Positions 27,429 through 37,734 are shown, counted from the stretch's first letter. The stretch: DNA of 64,000 nucleotides from Chimaeribacter californicus (GCF_002858675.1 NZ_PJZF01000007.1:1-64000); one strand, 5' to 3'. Numbers and translations: made by a program. Notes: generated by a model from the letters alone, not told the origin.

Positions 27429-28556
27429 ATGCATTGCGCACAGTATGACGCCGGCACCTGCCGATCCTGCCAGTGGCTGGCCCTGCCTTATGCCCGGCAG
27501 CTGGAACAGAAACAGCAGCAGTTACAGCACTTGCTGGCCGCGCGGCCGGTGGGGCAGTGGCTGCCGCCGGTGACTGGGCCGCAGCAGGCGTTTCGCAACA
27601 AAGCCAAAATGGTGGTCAGCGGCAGCGTGGAGCGCCCGCTGCTCGGGATGCTGCACCGCGACGGCACCCCGGTGGATCTTACCGCGTGCCCGTTATACCC
27701 GGCCTCGTTTGAGCCGGTGTTTGCCGTCCTGAAAACCTTTATTGCCCGCGCGGGGCTGACGCCCTATAACGTGGCGCGCAAGCGCGGCGAGCTGAAGTTC
27801 ATCCTGCTGACCGAGAGCACGCTGGACGGCGGGCTGATGCTGCGTTTTGTGCTGCGCTCAGAGAGCAAGCTGGCGCAATTGCGCGCTGCGCTACCGTGGC
27901 TGCAACAGCAATTGCCGCAGCTGCGGGTGATCTCGGTGAACCTCCAGCCGGTGCATATGGCGATTCTGGAAGGCGACACCGAAATCATGCTGACGGACGA
28001 TCAGATGCTGGCGGAGCAGTTCAACCAGGTGCCGCTCTACCTGCGCCCGCGCAGCTTTTTCCAGACCAACCCGCAGGTGGCGGCCACGCTGTACGCCACG
28101 GCGCGCGACTGGGTGCGGGCGCTGCCGGTCAATGCGATGTGGGATCTGTTCTGCGGCGTGGGTGGGTTTGGCCTGCACTGCGCCACGCCGGAGATGGCGC
28201 TGACCGGCATTGAGATCAGCGCCGAGGCGATCGCCTGCGCCCGCCGTTCCGCTGATCAGCTTGGGTTAGAGAAGGTGAACTTTCAGGCACTGGACTCCAC
28301 CGGTTTCGCCACCAATGAGGCGCAGGTGCCCGATCTGGTGCTGGTGAACCCGCCCCGGCGCGGCATCGGCAACGAATTATGCGACTACCTGAGCCGCATG
28401 GCACCGCCCTATATTCTCTACTCCAGCTGCAACGCCGAAAGCATGGCGCGCGATCTGGCCAACCTGCCGGACTACCGCTGCGAAAAAATCCAGCTGTTCG
28501 ACATGTTCCCGCACACCGCGCACTACGAAGTGCTGACCCTGCTGGCCCGCCACTGA
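27429..28556 (+). CDS. rlmC: 23S rRNA m5U747 methyltransferase RlmC
   Basis: The 375-residue length equals E. coli RlmC (RumB). The [4Fe-4S] ligand cysteines are at C3, C11, C14 and C87; the SAM-binding domain shows [23 protein letters not shown] and [10 protein letters not shown]; and the catalytic nucleophile is C334 in YSSCNAE. It methylates U747 of 23S rRNA at carbon 5. The start is ATG 27429, which provides C3. Confidence 0.95.
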   Translation: MHCAQYDAGTCRSCQWLALPYARQLEQKQQQLQHLLAARPVGQWLPPVTGPQQAFRNKAKMVVSGSVERPLLGMLHRDGTPVDLTACPLYPASFEPVFAVLKTFIARAGLTPYNVARKRGELKFILLTESTLDGGLMLRFVLRSESKLAQLRAALPWLQQQLPQLRVISVNLQPVHMAILEGDTEIMLTDDQMLAEQFNQVPLYLRPRSFFQTNPQVAATLYATARDWVRALPVNAMWDLFCGVGGFGLHCATPEMALTGIEISAEAIACARRSADQLGLEKVNFQALDSTGFATNEAQVPDLVLVNPPRRGIGNELCDYLSRMAPPYILYSSCNAESMARDLANLPDYRCEKIQLFDMFPHTAHYEVLTLLARH

Positions 28557-28717
28557 TTCTCCCCTGCCACGGCCGCCCGGCCGTGGCGCTGCCACTGTCT
28601 CTACTAAACCTCTGAAAAACCCCGCCCCTCACAAAAGGGTGATCGCCCTCCCTGCAACGCCGGTTGGCAACGGCGTATAACACCCATGCTTTTTAGGGTT
28701 AACTCAAGGAGAGAAAG

Positions 28718-28792
28718 ATGCCGATCCCGGTGTATCAGATAAGAAAAAGCATAACGCCATCAATTGGTGGCTATTTAGAGGTGGTCAGATGA
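28718..28792 (+). CDS. 24-codon leader ORF coupled to the exported protein gene
   Basis: An AAGGAG site six bases ahead of ATG 28718 opens a 24-codon frame (starting MPIPVYQIRK) that ends TGA inside ATGA, overlapping the start of the next gene. The strong ribosome site belongs to this frame, and the downstream gene has only a weak one (GAGGTGGTC), so translational coupling is likely. The product resembles nothing I can identify with confidence. It may instead be the head of a truncated gene. Confidence 0.45.
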   Translation: MPIPVYQIRKSITPSIGGYLEVVR

Positions 28793-29358
28793 AATGGCCT
28801 GCACTCTTTATTTTCTGCCCGGTGGTGACTTTCTATCCGGGTATGTCATGGGGAGCAGTAACGCCTGAGAATATCACCTATGCCGTCAGTGAATTTGGGG
28901 CGGATAAGATGATGGAGGTATTCAGAAAAAGTGATGCACAATGGCGTACCGTAACGGCAGGTATTGCTCACGGCGAGGAAACATGGCTTAACCTGGTGCC
29001 GTTAATCGGGGCAGAGGCGGATGAAAAACAGACCGGCGATGTAATGAATGCGTTAAGTTTTGCGTTGGTCGCTGATCCGCTGGCCACCCTGCGGGTAGTC
29101 AAAAGTCTCGATACCAGGGCAGAAAAGGGCGCCTACGCGTTAGGCCGTTTTGGTACGGATATCGTGTGTGGGGTACCGATGACGCTGGAATATACGCGCC
29201 AGTCTACCCTGAACTATTATTACCAGGTTAGGCAGTCCCTTGAAAAAATAGGTGATAAGGGTGCGGAATGTCTGGCGTTAATAAAGTTATCTATGGAAGA
29301 GATAGAGGTAGAAGAACGCCGCGGAAATATGACCTGGGGCACTAAAACCTGGCCATAA
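28789..29358 (+). CDS. Exported protein of unknown function
   Basis: The 189-residue protein has a signal peptide (about residues 1-23, ending near SWGAV) and an all-helical mature part. The segment ALSFALVADPLATLRVV followed by DIVCGVPMTLEY resembles a family of small periplasmic hypothetical proteins with a conserved CGVP motif; no role is known to me. Base composition is visibly lower in G+C than the neighbours (near half), which suggests later acquisition. It lies between rlmC and the convergent flagellar operon. A periplasmic immunity or stress function would fit but is speculative. Confidence 0.7.
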   Translation: MKWPALFIFCPVVTFYPGMSWGAVTPENITYAVSEFGADKMMEVFRKSDAQWRTVTAGIAHGEETWLNLVPLIGAEADEKQTGDVMNALSFALVADPLATLRVVKSLDTRAEKGAYALGRFGTDIVCGVPMTLEYTRQSTLNYYYQVRQSLEKIGDKGAECLALIKLSMEEIEVEERRGNMTWGTKTWP

Positions 29359-29375
29359 GCGTCAGGATTGCGTCA

Positions 29376-29396
29376 GCGGCCCGGCTTCAGGGCCGC
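29376..29396. terminator. Hairpin between converging genes, end of the fliF-R operon
   Basis: GCGGCCC and GGGCCGC form a perfect 7-bp stem exactly between the exported protein gene and the fliR stop. No U-tract follows on either strand, so intrinsic termination is doubtful. Confidence 0.45.
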
Positions 29397-29400
29397 CTTA

Positions 29401-30183
29401 TCAGCCGACCATGCCGCCGAGGATCACCACCAGCCGGTCGAAAATCTCCCCGAACAGGCGTTCGCAGAAGGGGGCCATCAGCGGCATCATCATGCTCAGG
29501 GTCAGCATCCCGATAGTCATGGTAATCGGGAAACCGATCACAAACACCGAGAGTTGCGGCGTCATCCTGTTCAGCAGCCCGAGCGCCATGTTCAGCGTCA
29601 GCAGCAGGGTGATAATCGGCAGCGCCAGCATCAGCCCGCTGCTGAAAATCAGGCTGCCGGTCTGGGCCAGCGCCATAAACCCGTTGCCCTGTAGCGGGTT
29701 GCTGCGCACCGGCAGAGTGTGGAAGCTGTCTGCGAGCATGGAAATCAGCCACAGGTGGCCGTTAAAACTCAAAAACAGCAGCACCGCCAGCAGGTTCATG
29801 ACGCGCGTCAACACCGACGTGTTGGGGCCGCTGGAAGGATCGAAGAAGGTGGCGAACGACAGGCCCATCTGCAAACCGATAATCTCACCGGCCATCCGCA
29901 CCGCACCGAATGCCATCTGCATCGTCAGCCCCAGTGCCACGCCAATCATGATTTGCTGGATCGCCAGCCAGGCGGCGGCCCCGGAAAAAATCGGGGTGTC
30001 ATTGGCCGGCAGGCCGGGGGCGATAAGCACCGTGATCAGCAGCCCCAGCCCCAGTTTCACGCGCGCCGGGATCTGTTTCTCACCAAACAGCGGGGCGCTG
30101 CTCAGCAAGGCCAGAATACGCAGCAACGGCCAGAAATAGAGGCTCAGCCAGTGGCCGAGCTGGGTGGTGTCCAGCGTCAGCAT
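29401..30183 (-). CDS. fliR: Flagellar export apparatus protein FliR
   Basis: The 260-residue membrane protein matches FliR (E. coli 261) with [44 protein letters not shown] and a C-terminal [15 protein letters not shown] segment. It is part of the FliPQR export gate in the basal-body MS ring. It is the last gene of the minus-strand fliF-to-fliR series and begins one base after fliQ. Confidence 0.95.
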   Translation of the reverse strand: MLTLDTTQLGHWLSLYFWPLLRILALLSSAPLFGEKQIPARVKLGLGLLITVLIAPGLPANDTPIFSGAAAWLAIQQIMIGVALGLTMQMAFGAVRMAGEIIGLQMGLSFATFFDPSSGPNTSVLTRVMNLLAVLLFLSFNGHLWLISMLADSFHTLPVRSNPLQGNGFMALAQTGSLIFSSGLMLALPIITLLLTLNMALGLLNRMTPQLSVFVIGFPITMTIGMLTLSMMMPLMAPFCERLFGEIFDRLVVILGGMVG

Positions 30184-30184
30184 A

Positions 30185-30454
30185 TCAGCCGATAATCGTC
30201 GGCAGGCTGGTGAACAGCGTGCGCATGTAGTCCAGCAACAGATTCAGCATCCACGGCCCGGCCACCACCATGGTGCCGACCACCGCCAGGATTTTCGGGA
30301 TAAAGGAGAGGGTCATCTCGTTGATCTGGGTGGCGGCCTGCAACAGGCTCACCACCAGGCCGGTCACCAGGGAGACCAGCAACAGCGGGGCGGCCAGCAG
30401 CAGGGCCACTTTCATCGCCTCACTGCCCATTGCCATAATCGATTCAGGGGTCAT
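30185..30454 (-). CDS. fliQ: Flagellar export apparatus protein FliQ
   Basis: The 89-residue protein has two membrane segments and the conserved [23 protein letters not shown] start and [17 protein letters not shown] middle. Several copies assemble around FliP and FliR in the export gate. It lies 12 bases after fliP. Confidence 0.95.
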   Translation of the reverse strand: MTPESIMAMGSEAMKVALLLAAPLLLVSLVTGLVVSLLQAATQINEMTLSFIPKILAVVGTMVVAGPWMLNLLLDYMRTLFTSLPTIIG

Positions 30455-30466
30455 GGTGCCTCCGGG

Positions 30467-31225
30467 TCAACTGAAGAAACTTTGTGCCAGCGAGCCAAGC
30501 AGCAACTGCCAGCCATCCACCAGCACAAACAGCATCAGCTTGAACGGCAGGGAGATGGTGGCGGGCGGCACCATCATCATCCCCAGCGCCATCAGCACGC
30601 TGGCCACCACCAGGTCAATAATCAGGAACGGGATAAACACCGTAAACCCAATCTGGAACGCGGTTTTCAGCTCGCTGGTGACGTAAGCGGGCAGCAGGAT
30701 GCGCATCGGTACCGCTTCCGGCCCCTGCAACGGCGGCAGGTTCGCCAGCCGGGCATAGAGCGCGAGATCAGTTTCGCGCGTCTGGCGCAGCATAAATTCA
30801 CGCAACGGCACCGTGCCGCGCTCCATCGCCGTTTCCATGCTGATCTTGTCTTCACTGAACGGCTGGTAGGCGTCGGTGTAGATCTTGTCGAACACCGGGG
30901 CCATCACAAAGAAGGTCAGAAACAGCGCCAGCCCCAGCATCACCTGGTTAGGCGGGGCAGAGGGTGTGCCGAGGGCGTTGCGCAGCAGGCCAAGCACAAT
31001 GATGATGCGGGTAAAACTGGTCATCATCAGCAGCCCGGCGGGCAGCAGCGTCAGCGTGGTGATAAACACCAGCGTCTGTACCGGCAGCGACCAGCTCTGG
31101 CCGCCGTTGGCCAGCGGCTGGCTGACAAACCCCGGCACCTGGGCAAAGGCCGCCGGGGCCGCGAGCAACAGCAGGGCCGGCAGCCCCAGGGTCAGGGTGC
31201 GGCGCAGGAAAGAGGTAGCAGTCAT
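30467..31225 (-). CDS. fliP: Flagellar export apparatus protein FliP
   Basis: The 252-residue protein has a cleavable signal peptide (ending near AAFAQ), then conserved [33 protein letters not shown] and [21 protein letters not shown], and a C-terminal membrane pair ([24 protein letters not shown]). Five FliP subunits form the core of the export pore. Its start overlaps the fliO stop by 4 bases. Confidence 0.95.
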   Translation of the reverse strand: MTATSFLRRTLTLGLPALLLLAAPAAFAQVPGFVSQPLANGGQSWSLPVQTLVFITTLTLLPAGLLMMTSFTRIIIVLGLLRNALGTPSAPPNQVMLGLALFLTFFVMAPVFDKIYTDAYQPFSEDKISMETAMERGTVPLREFMLRQTRETDLALYARLANLPPLQGPEAVPMRILLPAYVTSELKTAFQIGFTVFIPFLIIDLVVASVLMALGMMMVPPATISLPFKLMLFVLVDGWQLLLGSLAQSFFS

Positions 31226-31812
31226 GCCGATTTATCCGGGCGGTGAAGCACATTGTTCAGTAACTGGCGGAACTGGGCCGCAGCCGGGGTGGCGGTTGCG
31301 GCTGCAGGCGGCTCCGCCGGCGGTGCGCTCAGGGTATGCAGCGGGGTGATCTGGGTCGGCGTCACACCCAGCACCAGCCAGGTATTGTCCACCTCGACGA
31401 TCACCACCCGCTCACGCTGGCCGACCTGGCAACTGGCCGTCACCTTCAGCAGCGCGCTGTTACGGCGCTGCGGGGCGAAGCCCAGACGTTTGACCACCCA
31501 GCCGGCCAGCAGGATCAGCAGCAGAATGCCGCCAAGCCCGGAACCGACCTGCGTCACCAGCGACCCGGTGGAGATCGCCGGGGCGGCCGGCACCACCGCC
31601 ACATGGGCCGGTGCCGCGGCAGTTGCCGCCGCCGGTGGCGTGGCAACCGGCTGTGTAGCGACCGGTGGTGTGGCGACCGGCGGTGTGGCAACCGATTGTG
31701 CCGTTGCCGGTTGCGCCGGAACAGCAGCAGGCGTTGCCGGTGCGGCTGCCGCCACCGGCGCATCAGCCGGGGCAGCAGGGTGGTCAGCGTACAGGTTGGT
31801 CAGTGTCGTCAT
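31222..31812 (-). CDS. fliO: Flagellar biosynthesis protein FliO with Ala/Pro-rich N-terminus
   Basis: The conserved FliO part is the single membrane helix ([18 protein letters not shown], about residues 94-111) and the following cytoplasmic domain ([21 protein letters not shown]). FliO assists FliP assembly. The protein is 196 residues, much longer than E. coli FliO (121), because about 80 Ala/Pro/Val/Thr-rich residues, with short repeats of the type [10 protein letters not shown], precede the helix, and another Ala/Pro stretch lies near the end. The start is supported by a TAATG overlap with fliN, though a shorter internal start cannot be excluded. Confidence 0.88.
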   Translation of the reverse strand: MTTLTNLYADHPAAPADAPVAAAAPATPAAVPAQPATAQSVATPPVATPPVATQPVATPPAAATAAAPAHVAVVPAAPAISTGSLVTQVGSGLGGILLLILLAGWVVKRLGFAPQRRNSALLKVTASCQVGQRERVVIVEVDNTWLVLGVTPTQITPLHTLSAPPAEPPAAATATPAAAQFRQLLNNVLHRPDKSA

Positions 31813-32231
31813 TAACGGCTCAGGCGGCGCATGCGTTCAGAGGGGGTAATGATGTCAGTGATGCGGACACCGAACTTGTCGGCAACCACCACCACTTCAC
31901 CCTGGGCAATCAGGTAACCGTTGATCAGGATGTCCAGCGGCTCACCCGCCAGGCCGTCCAGCGCCACCACGGAACCCTGCGACAGGCGCAGCAGCTCTTT
32001 GATGGTCATCTTGGTGCGCCCGAGTTCTACCGTGAGCTTGACCGGGATATCGAGGATCATGTCGATATCCTGCAAATTGCCCAGCCCCTCGTGCGGCTCC
32101 AGGGATTTGAACACCCCTTCGGTGGTCGGGATCGGTTTTTCGGCAGCCTGCTGCTGTTCGTTGAACGCATCAGCCCATAAATCGTCCACGGATCCGGTTC
32201 CTGCGTCAGTCGGCTGGTTGGCGTCAGTCAT
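31812..32231 (-). CDS. fliN: Flagellar motor switch protein FliN
   Basis: The 139-residue protein (E. coli 137) ends with the conserved C-ring domain: DIDMILDIPVKLTVELGRTK, SVVALDGLAGEPLDILINGY and VRITDIITPSERMRRLSR. It forms the base of the C ring with FliM. ATG 32231 aligns with the E. coli start and overlaps fliM by 8 bases. Confidence 0.95.
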   Translation of the reverse strand: MTDANQPTDAGTGSVDDLWADAFNEQQQAAEKPIPTTEGVFKSLEPHEGLGNLQDIDMILDIPVKLTVELGRTKMTIKELLRLSQGSVVALDGLAGEPLDILINGYLIAQGEVVVVADKFGVRITDIITPSERMRRLSR

Positions 32232-33228
32232 TGGGCTGTTCCTCATTCAGCGAATTCAAAATAGGGTTAATCAGGTGTTCCACGCGCAGCGCGTACTGAC
32301 CGTTCAGCGTACCGTACTGACTGGTCAGTACCGGCACACCATCAACATGGGCAATCAGGCGGTCGGCTTTCTCAATCGGCAGCACGTCACCCGGTTGTAA
32401 TTTCATAATCTGTGACAACCGCAGCGGGATCTCGGCGAAATTCGCCACCAGCTCCAGCTCAGAGTGCTGCACCTGGTGCACCAGCGTATCGCGCCAGTTG
32501 TTGTCCTCCTGGCGGGAGTTCTCGAGCGGCGGGTTGGTCAGCAGCTCGCGCAGCGGTTCAATCATCGCGAACGGGATACAGATGTTGAAATCCCCGCTCA
32601 GCGCACCGATCTCGACGTGGAACGGCGTGGTCACCACGATGTCGTTCGGCGAGGTCGTGATGTTGGTGAACTTCACCTGCATCTCGGCACGCACGTACTC
32701 GATGTCAATCTTGTAAATCGCGCTCCAGGCGTCACCGTAGGCATCCAGCGCCAGCCGCAGCATCCGCTTGATTACCCGTTGTTCCGTGTGGGTAAACTCA
32801 CGCCCCTCGACCTTGGTCGGGAAGCGGCCGTCACCGCCGAACAGGTTGTCAACGGCGATGAAGACCAGGCTCGGCTCAAACACGAACAGGGCGGTGCCGC
32901 GCAAGGGCTTCAGCTGCACCAGGTTCAGGTTGGTCGGCACCGGCAGGTTGCGGGCAAACTCATGGTAAGGCTGAATCTTGATGCCGCCGACCGTGATGTC
33001 CGGGCTGCGTCGCAACAGGTTAAACAGCCCCATCCGGAAGTGCCGGGCAAACCGCTCGTTGATAATCTCCAGCGCCTGCAGGCGTTCACGCACCACGCGG
33101 CGCTGGGTCGTCGGGTCATACGGCCGGACATCATTTTCACTGCCGGTGGCGGCAACAGGTTCATCACTGTTGCTGTCACCGTTCAGCAGTGCGTCAATCT
33201 CGGCCTGGGAAAGGATGCTATCGCCCAT
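32224..33228 (-). CDS. fliM: Flagellar motor switch protein FliM
   Basis: The 334-residue length equals E. coli FliM. Visible parts are the N-terminal CheY-P-binding segment (DSILSQAEIDALLNGDS), the middle domain (GGDGRFPTKVEGREFTHTEQRVI) and the FliN-like C-terminal domain (LVANFAEIPLRLSQIMKLQPGDVLPIEK). It controls motor direction. It lies 6 bases after fliL. Confidence 0.95.
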   Translation of the reverse strand: MGDSILSQAEIDALLNGDSNSDEPVAATGSENDVRPYDPTTQRRVVRERLQALEIINERFARHFRMGLFNLLRRSPDITVGGIKIQPYHEFARNLPVPTNLNLVQLKPLRGTALFVFEPSLVFIAVDNLFGGDGRFPTKVEGREFTHTEQRVIKRMLRLALDAYGDAWSAIYKIDIEYVRAEMQVKFTNITTSPNDIVVTTPFHVEIGALSGDFNICIPFAMIEPLRELLTNPPLENSRQEDNNWRDTLVHQVQHSELELVANFAEIPLRLSQIMKLQPGDVLPIEKADRLIAHVDGVPVLTSQYGTLNGQYALRVEHLINPILNSLNEEQPND

Positions 33229-33234
33229 AACCGG

Positions 33235-33714
33235 TCACCGTAAGATAAAGGCGGTGAACAGGACATCTGTCACCTTTTGTTCCGGCTGGCCAGGCACCAT
33301 GGACGGGCGGAGCACGTCTTTGATCTGGCCGATAAGTTGTTGCTTGCCCGCTTCACTCGCCAACTGGGCCGGCGTCTGACGCGACAGCAGCAACAGCAGG
33401 CGGCTGCGCACTTCCGGCAGGTAGCCGGTCAGGGTGGTGCGGGTCTCTTCATCCGGCAGACGCAGGGTCAGCCCGACATAAAGGACACGGTCCGGGTCGT
33501 TGGTTGGCGTCTGGAGATTCACGGTAAAGGTGTCCAGCGGCATAAACACCGGAGGCGCAGGCGGCTGAGGTTTCGCGCTGACTGTACCCTCGGTATGATT
33601 ATGCATCCTCCACCAACTGTAGCCCGCTGCCGCGCAGGCGGCAATGGCGACCACGATGAGAATGATCATCCAGGGGAAGCGTTTACCTTTGGCTTTGTTG
33701 GCTTGTTCAGACAT
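33235..33714 (-). CDS. fliL: Flagellar basal body-associated protein FliL
   Basis: The 159-residue protein has a short basic N-terminus, one membrane helix (WMIILIVVAIAACAAAGY, about residues 15-32) and a periplasmic domain with PLDTFTVNLQTPTNDPDRVLYVGLTLR. It associates with stators and supports motor torque. ATG 33714 gives the usual N-terminus; the gap of 157 bases back to fliK may carry an internal promoter. Confidence 0.93.
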   Translation of the reverse strand: MSEQANKAKGKRFPWMIILIVVAIAACAAAGYSWWRMHNHTEGTVSAKPQPPAPPVFMPLDTFTVNLQTPTNDPDRVLYVGLTLRLPDEETRTTLTGYLPEVRSRLLLLLSRQTPAQLASEAGKQQLIGQIKDVLRPSMVPGQPEQKVTDVLFTAFILR

Positions 33715-33871
33715 GGATAAGTCAGTTTCCTGTAACGTTAGCGCCCGGCACGCGATGCATGCCGGACTAGATGTTGCGATGATTATCGCGGTTATCGGCC
33801 CGGACAATAGGTGGAATAGGCATGGAAAACCGGCTTACCTCATCCGTTTGTGTGGGCAGGGGCTCAAAGCG

Positions 33872-35197
33872 TCAGGCAAAGGTGTCCACACCGCCGCTGC
33901 CGCCAAGGCGTGAGACCAGGCTGGCCGGGGCAGCCAGCGGTTCAGCGGCGGCACGGGCATCCGTGGCCCCCCAGCTGTTTGGCGTGCTGCGGCCGCCCTG
34001 TTGCTGGGCCGTCTGCTGCTGTTGCGCCTGCTGCCAGGCGCTGCTGTCACTGCCGACGCTGCTTTGCCCCAGGCTGATGCCGCTCTCCGCCAGCGCCGTG
34101 CGCAGGTGCGGCATCGCGGCTTCCACCGCGGCGCGAACCTGCTGATGCGCGGAGACGAAGTGCAGCTGCGCCTGGTCGTTATCAATTTTCAGGCTTATCT
34201 GCAATGCTCCGAGATCCTCCGGGTGCAGGCGCAGTTCTGCGCTCTGCTGGCCGTGGCGGGTAAACATCAGCACCTGCTGGCCGAGGGCCTGCTGCCACTC
34301 AGGCGTGGCCAGCGGGCTGGTGATCTGCGGGGTGGCCGCCACTGCGGCGGTTGCGGTGGCAGTGGCAGCCGTTGCGGCAACCGGCATCGCCAGCGCCTGC
34401 ACAGCAGGTTGCGGTGTACTGTCAGTGACCGGGGCCGGCAGCTCTTTTTGCGGCTGGGCCGCTGAGAGCAGCGTTGCTGCGCTCTCCAGGCTCTCCGCCG
34501 GGGCCACGGCCGGTGTGGCCGCCGCCGCGGTGTTATCGGTGTCCTGAGCCGTGTGCGCGGCAGCCGGTGAGGCAGTGGACGTCGTCGCGGTGGCCAGCGC
34601 CGAGCTCAGGGCCGAGGTGGCGCTGCCGCCGGGTGCCGCGGCCGTATCACGTGCGGTTTTCCCGGACGCCGCCGCCGTGGTGCCGGACGTGGCCGCCTGT
34701 GCCGGGGCCATCACCGGGGCCGGCAGGCCGAGCATAGCGAACAGGGACTGGATCGCCTGTTGATCGTCTTCTTTATCCGCACTGCCGGCGGCGTCTGTGT
34801 CGCTTTTCTCCACGCGTGCATCACGGCTGGTCAGCGCAGCCGGGGCGGCACCGGGCTGGGTCAGTTTTTCCACGGCAGCAGCCAGCTGGCTCACCAGATC
34901 GGCGGCCTGCGTTTTACCCGCCGTGGTTTTGCCGGTGGCCGCCGCTGCTGCCAGCGCCGTTTTGCCGTCAGCCGTCAGCGCGGTGAAACCTTTGCCTTTT
35001 GGCTCACCTGCCGCCGTCAGCGCGCTGCCGGGCACACCGGCGGCCAGTTGCCCTAACTGGGCGTCAAGCTGGCCGGCGAAATCCAGGCCGGTCTCCTCCG
35101 GCTCCAGCCCGGCAGTCAGGCCATTGGCGGCCGCCGGGGAGATCGCGGTGGTGGCGGTCTCCGCCGTGGGGGCGAGGTTCAACAGAGTGAGGTTCAT
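33872..35197 (-). CDS. fliK: Flagellar hook-length control protein FliK
   Basis: The 441-residue protein has a long Ala/Thr/Pro-rich N-terminal ruler region and a C-terminal Flg_hook domain (WQQALGQQVLMFTRHGQQSAELRLHP, EDLGALQISLKID, AMPHLRTALAESGISLGQ). It measures hook length and switches export specificity from hook to filament proteins. The N-terminal part is strongly compositionally biased, as usual in the family. It overlaps fliJ by 4 bases. Confidence 0.93.
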   Translation of the reverse strand: MNLTLLNLAPTAETATTAISPAAANGLTAGLEPEETGLDFAGQLDAQLGQLAAGVPGSALTAAGEPKGKGFTALTADGKTALAAAAATGKTTAGKTQAADLVSQLAAAVEKLTQPGAAPAALTSRDARVEKSDTDAAGSADKEDDQQAIQSLFAMLGLPAPVMAPAQAATSGTTAAASGKTARDTAAAPGGSATSALSSALATATTSTASPAAAHTAQDTDNTAAAATPAVAPAESLESAATLLSAAQPQKELPAPVTDSTPQPAVQALAMPVAATAATATATAAVAATPQITSPLATPEWQQALGQQVLMFTRHGQQSAELRLHPEDLGALQISLKIDNDQAQLHFVSAHQQVRAAVEAAMPHLRTALAESGISLGQSSVGSDSSAWQQAQQQQTAQQQGGRSTPNSWGATDARAAAEPLAAPASLVSRLGGSGGVDTFA

Positions 35198-35643
35198 TGT
35201 TCTCGGTTCCTGTAGGTGCTGCGTTGCGCAAATTCATCCATGCGTTTTTGGTCCAGCCGCCCCTCAACCACCCGCTGCTGTAACAGGGCGCGGTCAGCCA
35301 GCGTCTGGTAAGCATTCAGCCGTTGCTGTTTGTCCTGCCAGTGGCTCACCGCCTGATCCAGGCGCTGGTTCCACAACGCCAGCTGGCGGCGGTGCTGCTC
35401 GATGGCCTTGTCCAGGGTCTGGATAAACTGCTGATAGTTTTGCCAGCTCAGCGCATCGATGCCGCCGTTCAGCGTGCTGTTCAGCTGCTGGCGGTACTCA
35501 TCCTGGTAACTGAGCAGCATAGTGAGCTGCTGTTCGGCATTAAGATGCGACTGGCGCACCTGCCCAAGCTGGGTGACCGCCTGATCCAGCGCCTTTTGCG
35601 CCAGATCGCGCAGGGTGTTCATCGGGGAGAGACTGTTCATCAT
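35194..35643 (-). CDS. fliJ: Flagellar export chaperone FliJ
   Basis: The 149-residue, mostly helical coiled-coil protein matches FliJ (E. coli 147) with AEQQLTMLLSYQDEYRQQLN, WQNYQQFIQTLDKAIEQHR and RLDQKRMDEFAQRS. It links the FliI ATPase ring to FlhA and recycles export chaperones. The exact start could be either of the first two ATGs or ATG 35622. Confidence 0.92.
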   Translation of the reverse strand: MMNSLSPMNTLRDLAQKALDQAVTQLGQVRQSHLNAEQQLTMLLSYQDEYRQQLNSTLNGGIDALSWQNYQQFIQTLDKAIEQHRRQLALWNQRLDQAVSHWQDKQQRLNAYQTLADRALLQQRVVEGRLDQKRMDEFAQRSTYRNREQ

Positions 35644-35671
35644 GGCCTCACGGGAAAAAACGCGTTGCCGG

Positions 35672-37039
35672 TCAGCCCGGCAACAGGGTGTTCAGGTGGT
35701 CGCAGGAGGCGGTAAAGTCGCTCTGCTCATGAATGCCTTGCTGCAACAGCGCTTCCATCTGCGGGTAGAGGCGGATGGCGCGGTCCAGCAGCGGGTCACT
35801 GCCGGCGGCATACGCCCCGACGCTGACCAGATCGCGGTTGCGCTGGTAACTCGCCAGCATCTGTTTGAACTGGCGCACCCGGCGGTAGTGGGTGTCATCA
35901 ATCAGCGAGGTCATTGCCCGGCTGATGGAGGCTTCAATATCGATCGCCGGGTAGTGGCCGGACTCTGCCAGGCGGCGTGACAACACCACATGGCCGTCAA
36001 GGATGGCACGCGCGGAGTCGGCGATCGGGTCTTGCTGGTCATCGCCTTCGGTCAGCACGGTATAGAAAGCGGTGATCGAGCCGCCGCCATCCACGCCGTT
36101 ACCGGCACGTTCCACCAGCGCGGGCAGCTTGGCAAACACGGACGGCGGGTAGCCTTTGGTGGCCGGCGGTTCGCCGATCGCCAGGGCGATTTCACGCTGC
36201 GCCATCGCGTAGCGGGTCAGGGAGTCCATGATCAGCAGCACATGCTGGCCACGGTCGCGGAAATCTTCGGCGATGCGGGTGGCATAGGCAGCCCCCTGCA
36301 TACGCAGCAGCGGCGAGACGTCCGCCGGGGCGGCGATCACCACTGAGCGCGCGCGGCCCTCGGCACCCAGAATATTTTCAATGAAGTCTTTGACTTCGCG
36401 GCCACGCTCGCCAATCAGCCCGACCACAATCACATCGGCCTGGGTGTAGCGTGCCATCATGCCGAGCAGCACGCTTTTCCCGACGCCGGAACCGGCGAAC
36501 AGGCCCATACGCTGGCCGCGCCCCACGGTCAGCAGGGCGTTGATGGCGCGCACGCCGACGTCCAGCACCTGCTCAATCGGGGTACGCAGCAGCGGGTTGA
36601 CCGGGGCGGTCATCAGCGGGGCGCGGAAGCCGGTCTCCGGCGGCGGCAGGCCGTCCAGCGGCTTGGCCGCGCCGTCCAGCACCCGGCCGAGCAGCTGCGG
36701 GCCAAGCGGCAACTGCTTGCCGCTGCTCTGGCCGTCCTGCGTCATGCGGGCATAGACCCGCGCACCGGGCAGGATGCCTTCCACTTCTTCCAGCGGCATC
36801 AGGAACAGGCGCTGCCCCTGGAAACCGACCACTTCACTCTCCACTTCCTGCACCTGATGGTTGGCGTCCATCCGCTCAATAATGCAGGTGGCACCGAGCG
36901 GCAACTGGAGGCCGGTCGCCTCCAGCACCAGCCCGGTGGCGCGGGTCAGGCGGCCGTAACGGCGCAGGGCCGGGGTGCGGGTGATGCGCTGTTCGGCATC
37001 ATCCAGGGCGTGCAGTAACCGGCCTAAACGGGCTGTCAT
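35672..37039 (-). CDS. fliI: Flagellum-specific ATP synthase FliI
   Basis: The 455-residue ATPase (E. coli 457) has Walker A GSGVGKS at 183-189, the [15 protein letters not shown] and [18 protein letters not shown] blocks, and a C-terminal helical domain. It is the F1-like hexameric ATPase that energises loading of flagellar export substrates, regulated by FliH. It overlaps fliH by 4 bases. Confidence 0.96.
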   Translation of the reverse strand: MTARLGRLLHALDDAEQRITRTPALRRYGRLTRATGLVLEATGLQLPLGATCIIERMDANHQVQEVESEVVGFQGQRLFLMPLEEVEGILPGARVYARMTQDGQSSGKQLPLGPQLLGRVLDGAAKPLDGLPPPETGFRAPLMTAPVNPLLRTPIEQVLDVGVRAINALLTVGRGQRMGLFAGSGVGKSVLLGMMARYTQADVIVVGLIGERGREVKDFIENILGAEGRARSVVIAAPADVSPLLRMQGAAYATRIAEDFRDRGQHVLLIMDSLTRYAMAQREIALAIGEPPATKGYPPSVFAKLPALVERAGNGVDGGGSITAFYTVLTEGDDQQDPIADSARAILDGHVVLSRRLAESGHYPAIDIEASISRAMTSLIDDTHYRRVRQFKQMLASYQRNRDLVSVGAYAAGSDPLLDRAIRLYPQMEALLQQGIHEQSDFTASCDHLNTLLPG

Positions 37040-37734
37040 ACTTCCCCCGGTGCCGCCAGGCGGCAGAGTTCCTGCCAGCGCGTGGAGAGCGAGGCATCAA
37101 GGTCACCATCTTCCGCGCTGACTTTGCAGCCGCCACGGTGGATCTGCGGGTCAGAGACCAGCCGCCAGCCGTTGAGGCTCAGTGTCACGCCGAGCTGCTG
37201 CTCCACGCGGTCATAATCCTGCGGGCTGACCCGCAATTGCGGCTTGCCGCTGAACATCGGTTCCTGCTGAATAAGCTGCTGGATCTGGCTGAGCAGCGCC
37301 GCGCCGTCACACTGCGGCGCCTGGCCGAGGATCTGTTTCGCGGCCGTCAGCGCCAGCTGCATCAGGCGGGAAGCGATCACGCTGTCGAGCGAGTCCAGCG
37401 TCTGCTGGAAATCGGTGACCATCGCCTGCCACTGTTCAGTCAGCGGCTGCTGCTGCGCCTGGGCGGCGTCGAGCCCCTGCTGCTGCCCGGCCTGATAACC
37501 GGCCTGGAAGCCGGCGTCATACCCCTGCTGTTTACCCTGCTGGAAGCCTAACTGGTGGCCCTCCTGCTGGGCCTGCTGGCGTAACCCGGCCAGTTCATGC
37601 TGGCGCGAGTGCTCTTCGTGCTCCACCAGCACATCGTAGGCGGCCTGGAAGGCCGGCTCCATGCGCTTCGGGGCAGGGGAGAGATCGTTAAGTTTCCACG
37701 GTTGCCACGGCAGCCGGTTAAGCGCATCAGACAT
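37036..37734 (-). CDS. fliH: Flagellar export regulator FliH
   Basis: The 232-residue protein has [13 protein letters not shown] near the N-terminus, a Gln-rich helical stretch with GxxxG-type repeats ([21 protein letters not shown]) typical of FliH, and a C-terminal vacuolar-ATPase-stalk-like domain. It dimerises, binds FliI and restrains its ATPase activity. The start at 37734 aligns with the E. coli N-terminus and overlaps fliG by 8 bases. Confidence 0.93.
   Translation of the reverse strand: MSDALNRLPWQPWKLNDLSPAPKRMEPAFQAAYDVLVEHEEHSRQHELAGLRQQAQQEGHQLGFQQGKQQGYDAGFQAGYQAGQQQGLDAAQAQQQPLTEQWQAMVTDFQQTLDSLDSVIASRLMQLALTAAKQILGQAPQCDGAALLSQIQQLIQQEPMFSGKPQLRVSPQDYDRVEQQLGVTLSLNGWRLVSDPQIHRGGCKVSAEDGDLDASLSTRWQELCRLAAPGEV

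Noticed and set aside
30164-31246. 360-codon antisense frame across fliQ/fliP
   Set aside because: Extremely Gln/His-rich shadow of conserved flagellar genes on the other strand.
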